From Duganella sp. BuS-21 (lineage in GTDB: Bacteria; Pseudomonadota; Gammaproteobacteria; Burkholderiales; Burkholderiaceae_D), in NCBI GenBank assembly GCA_041874725.1, contig CP097466.1, positions 4,092,001 to 4,156,000 on the forward strand: 64,000 nt of DNA, read 5' to 3'. Position 1 is the stretch's first letter; each line of letters opens with the position of its first letter. Below the pieces are notes generated by a model. That model was given only the letters and a program-made list of their open reading frames with translations. It was not told the DNA's origin and made no database searches. The position numbers and the translations under genes were made by a program. This document shows positions 46,026 through 56,500 of this stretch, one piece after another.

Positions 46026-46051
46026 AAAAAAAACGCGGGCTAGCCGCGTTT
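46026..46051 (-). terminator. Intrinsic terminator between the tRNA-Val pair and thrS
   Basis: On the minus strand AACGCGG-CTAGC-CCGCGTT is followed by about seven T. It ends the tRNA transcript and/or attenuates read-through into thrS, which begins only 43 bp further on. Confidence 0.85.
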
Positions 46052-46158
46052 TCTCTTTTTTCAAGCAAAAGAATCCCGTTGACTAGCGTCACTCCCAAAG
46101 CTTGGTAGTAGTTCGCGGTGTCATAACCGTGATGCCTTTCTCGCTCTTACATATGTTC

Positions 46159-46235
46159 TGGTGGGCGGTGAGGAATTCGAATCCCCGACCCCTTGGATGT
46201 CGACCAAGTATTCTAACCAGCTGAACTAACCGCCC
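46159..46235 (-). tRNA. tRNA-Val (GAC), copy 2 in transcription order
   Basis: 77 nt including an encoded CCA fold as a normal cloverleaf: acceptor GGGCGGT/ACCGCCC, D-arm GTTC/GAAT, anticodon stem CTTGG/CCAAG with loop TCGACAT, T-loop TTCGAAT. The anticodon is GAC (valine). Two universal features differ: position 33 is C instead of U, and pair 53:61 is A-U instead of G-C. The second copy upstream is identical in these parts. Confidence 0.88.
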
Positions 46236-46280
46236 GTTGACCTGCTATTTTACTGCTTAATCACTACCTACTGCGCATTC

Positions 46281-46357
46281 TGGTGGGCGGTGAGGAATTC
46301 GAATCCCCGACCCCTTGGATGTCGACCAAGTATTCTAACCAGCTGAACTAACCGCCC
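46281..46357 (-). tRNA. tRNA-Val (GAC), copy 1 in transcription order
   Basis: A 77-nt gene identical in sequence to the copy at 46159-46235, with encoded CCA and anticodon GAC. The 45-bp spacer between the copies is unrelated AT-richer sequence. It has the same C33 and A53-U61 oddities. Confidence 0.88.
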
Positions 46358-46489
46358 GAAGACCAGCATTATAGAGAGCGATCCGAAGAAACACAAGAGT
46401 CTGTAGAGGAAACATTTCTTCCTGCCCTATGAGAACCGCACAGCGTGCGTTTCTGCCTTGCATTAAACTGTGGTCATCGCCCATCCAAT

Positions 46490-47425
46490 ATGCAGCCCAT
46501 GCCCACCGACACCACCCTGCCGCCCTCGCCTTCCGCCCACCTGCACGAGCACCGCGATGGCGACGCGCACTATCGCCACTACACGGTGCAGCGCAGCCAG
46601 TCAGTGCTGGCGTGGTCGTTGGCGCTGACGCTGGGCTTCGCGGTGGTGGAGGTGGTGACGGGTTTCATGTCGAATTCGCTGGCCCTGATTTCCGACGCCG
46701 GCCACATGGTGACCGACGCGGCGGCGCTGGGTCTGGCCTTGCTGGCGCAGCTGATCGCCAAGCGGCCGCCGTCGGCACGCCACTCGTTCGGCTTCGGCCG
46801 GGCCGAGGCGCTGGCGGCGTTTGTGAACAGCCTGGTGCTGTTGCTGCTGGTGGGCTGGATTACCTACGAAGCCATCAGCCGCTTCTCGCATCCGGAGCAG
46901 GTGCAAGGCGCCACCGTGTTCGTGGTGGCCGCCATCGGCCTGGTGATCAACCTGGTGCTGGCCTGGCTGCTGTCGCGCGGCGAAAGCAATATGAACACCC
47001 GCGCCGCATTGGTGAACGTGCTGGGGGATTTGCTGGGTTCGGTGGCCGCGCTGGTGGCCGGCGCGGTGATTTACTACACGGGATGGATGCAGATCGATCC
47101 GCTGCTGTCGTTGTTCGTCGCGCTGCTGATCCTGAAGTCCACCATCGGCGTGCTGCGCGAGTCCTACCACTTCCTGATGGGCGGCGTGCCCGAGCAGATC
47201 GACTACCTGAAAGTAGGCGCCGACCTGGAGCAACTGGACGGCGTATGTTCGGTGCACGACCTGCACGTGTGGGACATGTCGCCCGGCCAGCCGGCGTTAA
47301 TCGGCCACGTCGAAATCACCGACCTGGACCACTGGCCAGAGATACTGCACAACATCAAAGCCATGCTGCTGGAAAAACACGGCATCGACCACATCACCCT
47401 GCAAGCCGAAGTGGCGCCACGTTAG
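46490..47425 (+). CDS. Cation diffusion facilitator (ZitB/CzcD-like metal exporter)
   Basis: A metal/proton antiporter of about 311 residues. It has a His-rich N-terminus (HLHEHRDGDAHYRHY), six transmembrane spans and a C-terminal cytoplasmic metal-sensing domain (SVHDLHVWDMSPGQPALIGH). The TM2 metal site HMVTD (HxxxD) is intact. The TM5 site, normally HxxxD in ZitB/CzcD, reads NVLGD (NxxxD). Start: ATG 46490 or 46499; the upstream frame to 46445 looks non-coding. Likely substrates are Zn, Co or Cd, but the altered site leaves this open. It is a single gene, divergent from the tRNA genes. Confidence 0.92.
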   Translation: MQPMPTDTTLPPSPSAHLHEHRDGDAHYRHYTVQRSQSVLAWSLALTLGFAVVEVVTGFMSNSLALISDAGHMVTDAAALGLALLAQLIAKRPPSARHSFGFGRAEALAAFVNSLVLLLLVGWITYEAISRFSHPEQVQGATVFVVAAIGLVINLVLAWLLSRGESNMNTRAALVNVLGDLLGSVAALVAGAVIYYTGWMQIDPLLSLFVALLILKSTIGVLRESYHFLMGGVPEQIDYLKVGADLEQLDGVCSVHDLHVWDMSPGQPALIGHVEITDLDHWPEILHNIKAMLLEKHGIDHITLQAEVAPR

Positions 47426-47465
47426 CCAAATGGGGTTGAGGTTGCCTTCCGTTTTAAAAGCGCAC

Positions 47466-47526
47466 GGCACCGCCCCAACCCGCACACCGCTGCGGCCCAG
47501 GGTGACCCCGTACGGGGTCAGACCCT
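47466..47526. repeat. REP-like palindromic repeat, copy 2 (inverted)
   Basis: The reverse complement matches the unit at 9718-9780 across about 61 bp (palindrome core CCCCGTACGGGG, then GGGCCGCAGCGG…GGCGGTGCC) with a few differences. It sits between the convergent ends of the metal exporter and the giant RTX gene. Confidence 0.85.
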
Positions 47527-47592
47527 TTCGTTCGGGGTAGGATGTGGCAGCACACCGGGCTGGCGCAAACGACATCGCCAGCAAGCTCCCCC

Positions 47593-50500
47593 TTATACCA
47601 TCGGCACGTAGAAGGCGTAGTCGCTGACGGTGGTGGCCGGCGTGCCCGTCAACACCGCCAGCTGCGCCAGTTCGCCTTCCGACACCAGCTCATCATCCGC
47701 GCCGGAGGTGAACAGGAACACCGTACTTGAGGCGCCGTTGTCCACCACGAACACCACCTTGGCGCCGGTCGTGTACGCCGTGCTGGACGAACCGATCAGC
47801 GCGGCGGCCGCGCTGGCCGACACCGCCCCCGTACCGGCCGCGTTCTGCGTGAACACCACCAGTTCCGCGCCGACATCGAAGCCACCGGCGGCGCTGCGGG
47901 TGACGGCCAGATCGACCACACCATCGCCATTGCCGATCTCCAGGCTAGGCATGTCCAGGATCACGTGGTCGGTACCCGCGACAAAGTCGGTAACGGTATT
48001 GACGCCGCCACCACCGAGCCAGAACCAGTCCGCCCCGGTGCCGCCGGTGTAGCGGTTGTTGCCGCCAGCACCGATCAGGTCGTCCGCGCCGGCGCCGCCG
48101 GACAGGGTGTCGTTGCCTGCGCCCCCGATAATCACGTTGTCCAGCTCGTTGCCGGTGCCGGTGAACGCGCCCGAACCTTCGAAGGTCAAGAACTCAATCT
48201 GCTTGGCCATCGTGTAGCTGTTCAGGGTGGAAACGACCCAGTCCTGATCGCCGACCACGGTCTCAACCACCACGTCGCCGGTCGAATTGACAAAGTACTT
48301 ATCGCTACCCGCGCCACCGGTCATGGAGTCGTTGCCCAGTCCGCCGTCGAGGGTGTCATTACCCGTGCCGCCGATCAGGGTGTCGTTGCCCGCGCCGCCA
48401 TACAGGGCATCGTTGTCGCCGCCGCCGTCCAGCTTGTTGGCCGCGCCGTTGCCGGTCAAAGTGTTGCCCTGGCTGTTGCCGGTCAGGCCCACGGCCAGCG
48501 TGCCGGTAACGGTGGCATCCTCAATGTTGTCCGCCAGCGTGTAGCTGCCTACGGCCGTGAACGCCACGAGAACGTTGTCGACACCGGAGCTGAATTCCTC
48601 GACCACCAGGTCGCCCGCCACGTTGACCACATAGGTATCGCTGCCGCTGCCGCCGACCAGGGTATCGACACCGAGACCGCCGTCCAGCGTATCGTTGCCG
48701 CTGGTACCGGTGATCGAATCGTTGCCAGGCGAGCTTAGCAAGCCGTTGATCTGGGCGATGGTCTTGCTGCCACCGTCGAAGTTCACCGTTTCCACGCTGC
48801 GCAAGGTGATGTTCTCGCCGCTGGAGACGCTGACCAGCTGGGTGTCGGTGGCCGACAAACGGGTGACCGTGTAGGAGTCGAAAGCACCCACCACCGTCAG
48901 CGTATCGGAACCCGCGCCGCCGTCGGCCACGTCTACGCCGGCACCGACGTTCAGCGCATCGCTGCCGTCGCCGCCGATCAGGCTGTCGTTGCCGATGCCA
49001 CCGACCAGCGTGTCATTGTCGGCGCCGCCGTCCAGCGTGTCGTTGCCGGCGTTACCGACCAGCCTGTCCTCGCCGGCCATGCCAAGCAGCTTGTCATTGC
49101 CGCCGGCGCCCTCGATGACGTTGGCCGCAACATTGCCGGTGCCGGCAAACGCCGCCGTGCCGATGTACTGCAGGTTCTCGACGTTGAGCGCCAGCGTCAG
49201 CGCTGCGGCCGTGGTCAGGATCATGTCGGTTCCCGCGCTGCCGCCCGCCAGTTCGGTCACCACGTCGGTCGCCACGTCGACCGCGTAAACGTCGTCGCCA
49301 TCGCCGCCGATCAGTGTGTCGTTGCCGGCGCCGCCGAGCAGGGTGTCGTTACCCGCAGCACCTTCCAGCTTATTGGCTGCGGTATTACCGGTCAGGAAGT
49401 TATTCCCTGCATTGCCGGTAACGTTGACGGCCAGCGTACCCGTCACGGTGGCGTTTTCAACGTTGGCGCTCAGCGCGTACGTGCCCGCCGCCGTGAATGC
49501 CACGGTGACGCTGTCCGTGCCTTCGTCCGCCGCTTCCACCACCACGTCGCCGGCCAGATTGACGACATAGGTATCGTCGCCGCTAAAGCCGGTCATGCTG
49601 TCGATGCCCAGGCCGCCGTCCAGCGTATCGTTCTGGTCGGCCGCGCCGGTCAGGGTGTCGTTGCCGATGGTGGCGCGGTTGGCGTTGATGTCGTCCAGCG
49701 TCTTGCCGACGCCGTTGAAGACAAAGTTTTCCACGCCGCGCACCACCACGCTTTCGCCGGTGATGGTGTTGATCAGCTGGGTGTCGGTCAGCGACAGCCG
49801 GCTGCGGGCGAAGTCGTCGAAGTTACCCAGCAAGGTCAGCGTGTCGCCGCTGCCGCCGCCGCCGTCGGCCACGTCGACGCCGGTGCCCACGTTCAGCGCA
49901 TCGTTGCCGTCGCCGCCGATCAGGCTGTCGTTGCCGATGCCGCCGGCCAGCGTGTCGTTGTCGGCGCCGCCGTCCAGCGTATCGTTGCCGGCGTTGCCGA
50001 CCAGGCTGTCGGCGCCCGCCATGCCCAGCAGCTTGTCGTTGCCGACTGCGCCTTCGATGACGTTGGCCGCAGCATTGCCGGTGCCGGCAAACACCGCCGC
50101 GCCGGTGTATTTCAGGTTCTCGACGTTGAGCGCCAGCGTCAGCGCCGCCGCCGAGGTCAATATCTGATCCGTGCCGGAGCCGCCGGTGGCCAGTTCGGTC
50201 ACCACGTCGGTTGCCACGTCGACCGTGTAGACGTCGTCGCCGTCGCCGCCGGTCATGCTGTCGTTGCCCGCGCCGCCGTCGATGGTGTCGCTGCCGGCGC
50301 CACCGGTAACGGTGTCGTTGCCGAGACCGCCGCTGATGCTATCGTTACCGGCGCCGCCATCCAGTTTGTTGGCAGCGCCGTTGCCGGTCAGGACGTTGTC
50401 CTCGCCGTTACCGGTCACATTGACGGCCAGCGTGCCCGTCACGGTGGCGTTTTCGACGTTGGCGCTCAGCGCGTAGGTGCCGGCCGCCGTGAATGCCACG

Positions 50501-53500
50501 AGGACGTTGTCCGTGCCCTCGCCCGACGCCTCCACCACCACATCGCCGGCGACGTTGACGACGTAGGTATCGTCACCGCTGTAGCCGGTCATGTTGTCCG
50601 CGCCCAGTCCGCCGTCCAGCGTATCGTTGACATCGGCCAGGCCGGTCAGCACATCGTCGCCGGTGCTGGCGCGGTTTTCATTGACCTGCGCAAGCGTCTT
50701 GGCCACGCCGTTGAAGAAGAAGTTCTCCAGGCCGCGCACCAGCACGCTCTCGCCGCTGACCGCGTTCACCAGCAAGGTGTCGGTCGCCGACACGCGCGTG
50801 CGGGTGAAGCCGGCGAAGTCGCCGGTCAGCGTCAGGGTATCGCCGGTGCCGGCGCCGCCATCGACCGTATCGACACCGGTGCCGACGGCAAACGCATCGT
50901 TGCCTTCGCCGCCGTCGAGCGAGTCGTTGCCGGCGCCGCTCATCAGCGTGTCGTTGCCGGCCAGGCCCTTCAGCACGTCGTTGCCGACGCCGCCGAGGAT
51001 CAGATTGTCGAGCACGTTACCGGTGCCGGCAAAGTTCAGCGTACCGGTATATTGCAAGCCCTCGACGTTGGCGCCCAGCGTGTAGCTGGCCAGCGAAGTC
51101 TTCACCACATCGTTGCCCGAACTGCCGCCGGCGGCTTCGGTCACCACGTCGGTCGCCACATCCACCGTGTAGACGTCGTTGCCGTCGCCGCCGGCCATGC
51201 TGTCGCTGCCCGCGCCGCCGTCGATGGTGTCGTTGCCGGCACCACCGATGATGGTGTCATTGCCGAGACCGCCGCTGATGCTGTCGTTGCCGGCGCCGCC
51301 ATCGATCTTGTTGGCCGCGCCGTTGCCGGTCAGGACATTGTCCATCGGATTGCCGGTCACGTTGACGGCCAGCGTGCCGGTGATCGTGGCGTTTTCGACG
51401 TTGGCGCTCATGGCGTAGGTGCCGACGGCGGTGAATGCCACGGTAACGCTGTCGGTGCCCTCGGTCTCGGCCTCGACCACATTGTCGCCGGCGGCGTTGA
51501 CGACGTAGGTGTCGTCGCCGCCCTTGCCTTCCATGCGGTCGTTGCCGAGGCCGCCGTTCAGGGTGTTGGCGTCGCCGTCGCCGACCAGGTTGTCGTCGAA
51601 GTCGCTAGGGATATTCGCCTGCACTTCGGCCAGCGTCATCGCCGTGCCGCCGAAACCGCCGAAGCTGAAGTTCTCGACGCCGCGCACGGTAATGACGTTG
51701 TTGGCGTCGCTCTTGTTGGTCAATACGGTATCGGTTGCATTGGGCCGGCTCACCGTGTAGGCACTGAAGTCGAACGGGAGAACGGCGGTGTCGCTGTCGA
51801 GGCCGCCGTCGAGCAAGTCCTTGCCACCCAGGGAGATCAGGGCATCTGCGCCAGCGCCGCCGAGGAGGTTGTTGTTGCCGAAGCCACCCAGCAGAATATC
51901 GGCGCCGGCGCCGCCATCCAGCGTATCGTTGCCGAACAAGCCGTCGAGGACATCAGTGCCAGCGCTGCCGGTCAAGAGGTCGCCGAACAAGGAACCGATA
52001 ACCGTTTCTATGCTGATCAGCTTATCGACGCCGCCCATGCCGTCGTTCGCCACCACGCCGGTGCCCAGGTTGACCGTCACCGCAGCTGCCGAGGCGTGAT
52101 AATCGACGATGTCGAATTCGCCCTTGCCATCGATGGTGTCGTTGCCGCCGCGCCCTTCAAACAAATCGTTGCCGTCGCTGCCGGTGAGGGTGTCGTTGAA
52201 CGCCGAGCCGCGCACCTGCTCGATGTTGGACAGCGTGTCGGTGCCGCCCAAGCCGTCCAGCGCGACGCCGGTGCCCAGGTTGACGTTGACGCCGTTGGCG
52301 CTGGTGCTGTAGTCGACGCCGTCGACACCGCCGCGACCGTCGATGACGTCGTTGCCGGCGTTACCCATGAAGTTCTCGACCACATTGTCGTCGTCGCTGC
52401 CGCTCAGGGTGTCGCCATTGCGCGAGCCGCGCACGCCGTCAATGTCGATCAGGGTGTCGGTGCCGCCGTCTCCATCCTGGGCCGTGCCGTCGCCGCTGCC
52501 GCCCAGCTGGACGTTGACCGCGCTGGAGGCGAAGTCGTAGCTGGCGATGTCCATGCCGCCGCCGCCGTCGATGGTGTCGTCGCCGCCCTCGCCGGACAGG
52601 ATTTCGGTCAGCCCGCTGTCCGAACCGGTAAGGGTGTCGTCGTGCGTGGAGCCGCGCACCATGGTGATGTTGACCAGCATGTCGTGGCCGCTGCTCTCGC
52701 CGTCGGCGGTGCCCGCCTGCAGGTCGATCGCCACCGCCGACGCCGAATGGTGGTACATCGCCACATTGTTATTGGTCTGGTTGATGGTGTCGGTGACATC
52801 GCCGCCGTTGATGACATCATCGCCCGCACCGCCTTCGAAGCCTTCCAGCTGCCCCGCCGTGCCACCTGTGATGGTGTCGTTATGGGCGCTGCCGATCACG
52901 AAGTTGATGTTGGTCAGCTTGTCGGTGCCGCCCAGGCCGTCGAGCGCAACGCCGGTGGCCAGATTGACGCTGGCGCCCGAGGTCGACCCATGGTAGCTCA
53001 CATAATTCGCGTCGGTGTTGCCGACCTTGTCGGTAATGGCGCCGCCGTCGATGCTGTCGTTGCCGGCATCGCCCTGCAACACGTCGGAGCCCGCGCCGCC
53101 CAGCAGGGTGTCGTTGCCATTGCCGCCGACCAGCAGGTCGCTGCCGGCCATGCCGTCGAGCTTGTCGTTGCCGTTGCCACCCACCAGCACATTGGCGTCG
53201 GCATTGCCGGTGCCGGTGAAGTTCCCGCTGCCGGCATATTCCACCAGCTCGACGTTGGCGGCCAGCGTATAGGTCGTCAGCGTGGTCCTGACGCCATCGA
53301 TGCCGCCGTTGGCCAGTTCCGTGACCACGTCGCCGGCCGCATCGACCACATAGCTGTCATCGCCCAGGCCGCCGTCCATGGTATCGTTGCCGGCGCCGCC
53401 GTCCAGCGTGTCGTCGCCGTCACCACCGCTCAGCTTGTTGGCGGCGGCGTTGCCGGTCAACTGGTTGTCCAGTGCATTGCCGATCACGTTGACGGCAATG

Positions 53501-56500
53501 GTGGCCGCCGCCGTGACGGTGGCCTCTTCCACGTTCTGCGCCTTGGCCGACATGTCGAAGCTGCCGGCCGCCGTGAAGGCAAGCTGGACGCGGTCATAGC
53601 CGTGGTCCACCTCCTCGACAATCACGTCCAGCGGGTTGTCCACGGTGTACAGATCGTGGCCGTCCAGGCCGGTCATCGTATCGTTGCCGGCGCCGCCGTC
53701 CAGTTCGTCGTTGCCATCGGTGCCGAGCAGCTTGTCCGGGCCCACGCTGGCGATATTCAGCTGCACCGCCGCCGCCGTCATCTGGGTGCCGTCGACGCCG
53801 CCGAAGCGGAACGTCTCGACGCCGCGCACGGTGATGACATTGTCGGGATTACTTTTATTGGTCAGTACCGTATCGATCGCGTTCGGCCGGCTCACGCTGT
53901 AGTCCTCGAAATCGAATTGCAGGACCACTTCGTCATCGCCGGCGCCGCCGTCGACCGTATCCCGGGCGCCATTGCTGATGATGTAATCGTCGCCAAGGCC
54001 GCCCAGTATGCTGTTGTTGCCCTCGTCGCCGTGCAGCGTGTCGTTGCCGGCGGCGCCGTCGAGCGTGTCGTTGCCGTACCTGCCGGACAGCCAATTGTCG
54101 GCGGCGCTGCCGGTCAGGACGTCGGCATAACCGGTGCCACTGGCGTTTTCGATGTTGCTCAGCTTGTCGGTGCCGCCATCCCCATCGATGGCGGTGCCGG
54201 TGGCGAGGTTGACGACCACGGCGCTGCCAGCACGGTTGAACATGACGCCGTCGACTCCGTCCGCGCCGTCGATGCTGTCGTTGCCGGCTTCGCCTTCGAA
54301 CCACTGGGTGCCGTCGCTGCCGATGATGGTGTCGTTGAATGCGGAACCGTGTACCTCTTCGATACCGTTCAGTATATCGGTGCCGCCCAGGCCGTCCGTG
54401 GCCGTGCCGGCTTCCAGGTCGACCTTGACGCCGGCCTTGCTGGTGTTGTATTCCACAATATCCCAGTACACCGAATCACCTTCGATGGTGTCGTTGCCGC
54501 CGTTGCCGACGAACACGGCCCAGTCCAAGCCGCCGCTCATCAGCAAGTCGTCATGCGCCGAGCCGCGCACGCCCTCGATGTTCACCAGCGTATCGGTGCC
54601 CATTTGCTCGAATTCATCGACATCGCCGTCGCTGGCGGTGCCGCCGCCAAGGTCGACCGTCACGCCGTGGCTGGCGAAATCGTAGCTGGCGAAGTCGATG
54701 CCGGCGCCGCCGTCGATGGTGTCGTCGCCGGCCTCGCCTGAGAAGAACTCGAACAGTCCGCTGTCGGAACCGGTGATGCTGTCATCATGGGTCGAGCCGC
54801 GCACCATGGTGATATTGAGCAGCGTGTCCGTGCCGCTGCCTGCACCGACGGCCGTGTGCTCCTGCAGGTTGACCATCACCCCGGTATCCGACTTCAGGAA
54901 CATCACCATATTGTTGTCGCTCTGCCTGGCGTAGTCGCGCACTGCGCCGCCATCGATGGTGTCGTTGCCTTTTCCACCCTCGAAACCTTCCAGTTGCGCC
55001 AGCGTGCTGCCGGTCAGCACGTCGTCGTAGTTGCTGCCAATCACGAAATTGATGTTGACCAGCTTGTCGGTGCCACCGAAGCCGTCGCTGGCCACGCCGG
55101 TACCGAGGTCGACCGATACGCCGCCGCCAGTGAAGGAGTACACCGCAATGTTCAAGTCGCTGTTGCCGATCTTGTCGGTCAGCGCGCCGCCGTCCAGCGT
55201 ATCGTTGCCAGGACCGCCGAACAGCGTGTCGGAACCGGCGCCGCCCAGCAGCGAGTCGCTACCCTGGCCGCCCAGCAGCACATCGTTGCCCTCCTTGCCG
55301 TCGAGTTTGTTGTTGCCGGCGCCGCCCTGCAGCGTGTTGTTGCCGGCGTTGCCGGTGCCGGTGAAGGCGGACGAGCCCATATAGCGCACGTTCTCCAGCG
55401 TCGCGCCCAGGGTGTAGGTGGTCAGCGTGGTGATGATGCTGTCGTTGCCGCCATTGGCCGCCTCGGTCACCGTGTCGGTGGCCGAATCGACATAATAGCT
55501 ATCGTCGCCCTGGCCGCCGTCCATGCTATCGTTGCCGGCGCCGCCGTCCAGCGTGTCGTTGCCGAGGCCGCCGGTCAGCTTGTTGCCGGCCGCGTTGCCG
55601 GTCAGCTGGTTGTTGCTGTCGTTGCCGATCAGGTTGATGGCGACGTTGCCCGGCGCAGCCACGGCATTTTCCACGTTGGCCGCGTTGGTCTGCATAGTGT
55701 AGGTGCCGGCCGCCGCCAGGTTGACCTTGACGGTATCGATGCCGAAGACAGGCTCCATGCCCTCCAGGTCTTCATCCTCGATAATGATGTCGCCGACGTT
55801 ATCGACGAGATAGGTATCGTCGCCTTCGAAGCCGAGCAACTCATCGGCGCCGCCGGCGCCGTCCAGCGTGTCGTTGAACTCGGTGCCGAAAATAGTGTCC
55901 GCACCGGGGCCTGCCACGCCGTCGACCAGCGACTCGAAGCCCACGAAGTCGCCGTTAAACCCGATCATCTCGATGTTGCGGAAGACCACCACCTCATTGG
56001 TATACTTGTTGGCGATCTGGGTGTCGCCACTGGTCAGGCGCGTGACGACGTAGTCGTTTAGCTCGCCGTCCACGATCAGGGTGTCGAGATCCATGGGTTC
56101 AACGTCGGTGCCGCCATCGACGAAGTTGCTGCCGCCGTGGGCGCGGAACTCGTCGTCGCCGGTGCCGCCCAGCATGCTGTCGTTGCCGTTGCCTGCCTCC
56201 AGCCAGTCGTTGCCGGCGCCGCCCGACAAGGTATTGTCGCCGGCGCCGCCGTCGAGCTGGTTGTCGCCCTCGTTGCCGGTGATGCTGTCGTTGAACTTGC
56301 CGCCCGAAACATGCTCGATATTGCGTAGCGTGTCGGTACCGCCGTAGCCGTCGCTCGCCGTGCCGGCGGCCGAGCCGATGCCCAGCGTGACTTTCACGGC
56401 GCCGGCGGTGTGCTCGTAGTCGACGTAATCCTCACCATCCTTGCCGTCGATGCTGTCGTTGCCGTCGCGGCCTTCGAAGAATTCGAGCGGCGCGTCCGAG

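Noticed and set aside
45983..46158. T-box or threonine leader upstream of thrS
   Set aside because: No T-box core sequence or Thr-rich ORF is seen; only a terminator hairpin.
46159..46357. tRNA-Asp for the tandem tRNAs
   Set aside because: The D-arm looks Asp-like, but the stem CTTGG/CCAAG places GAC, not GTC, at positions 34-36.
51052..54741. 1229-codon open frame on the plus strand inside the RTX gene
   Set aside because: It is antisense to the periodic GGxGxD coding sequence. Its product is a monotonous Val/Ala/Gly/His string, as expected from the complement of repeated GC-rich codons.
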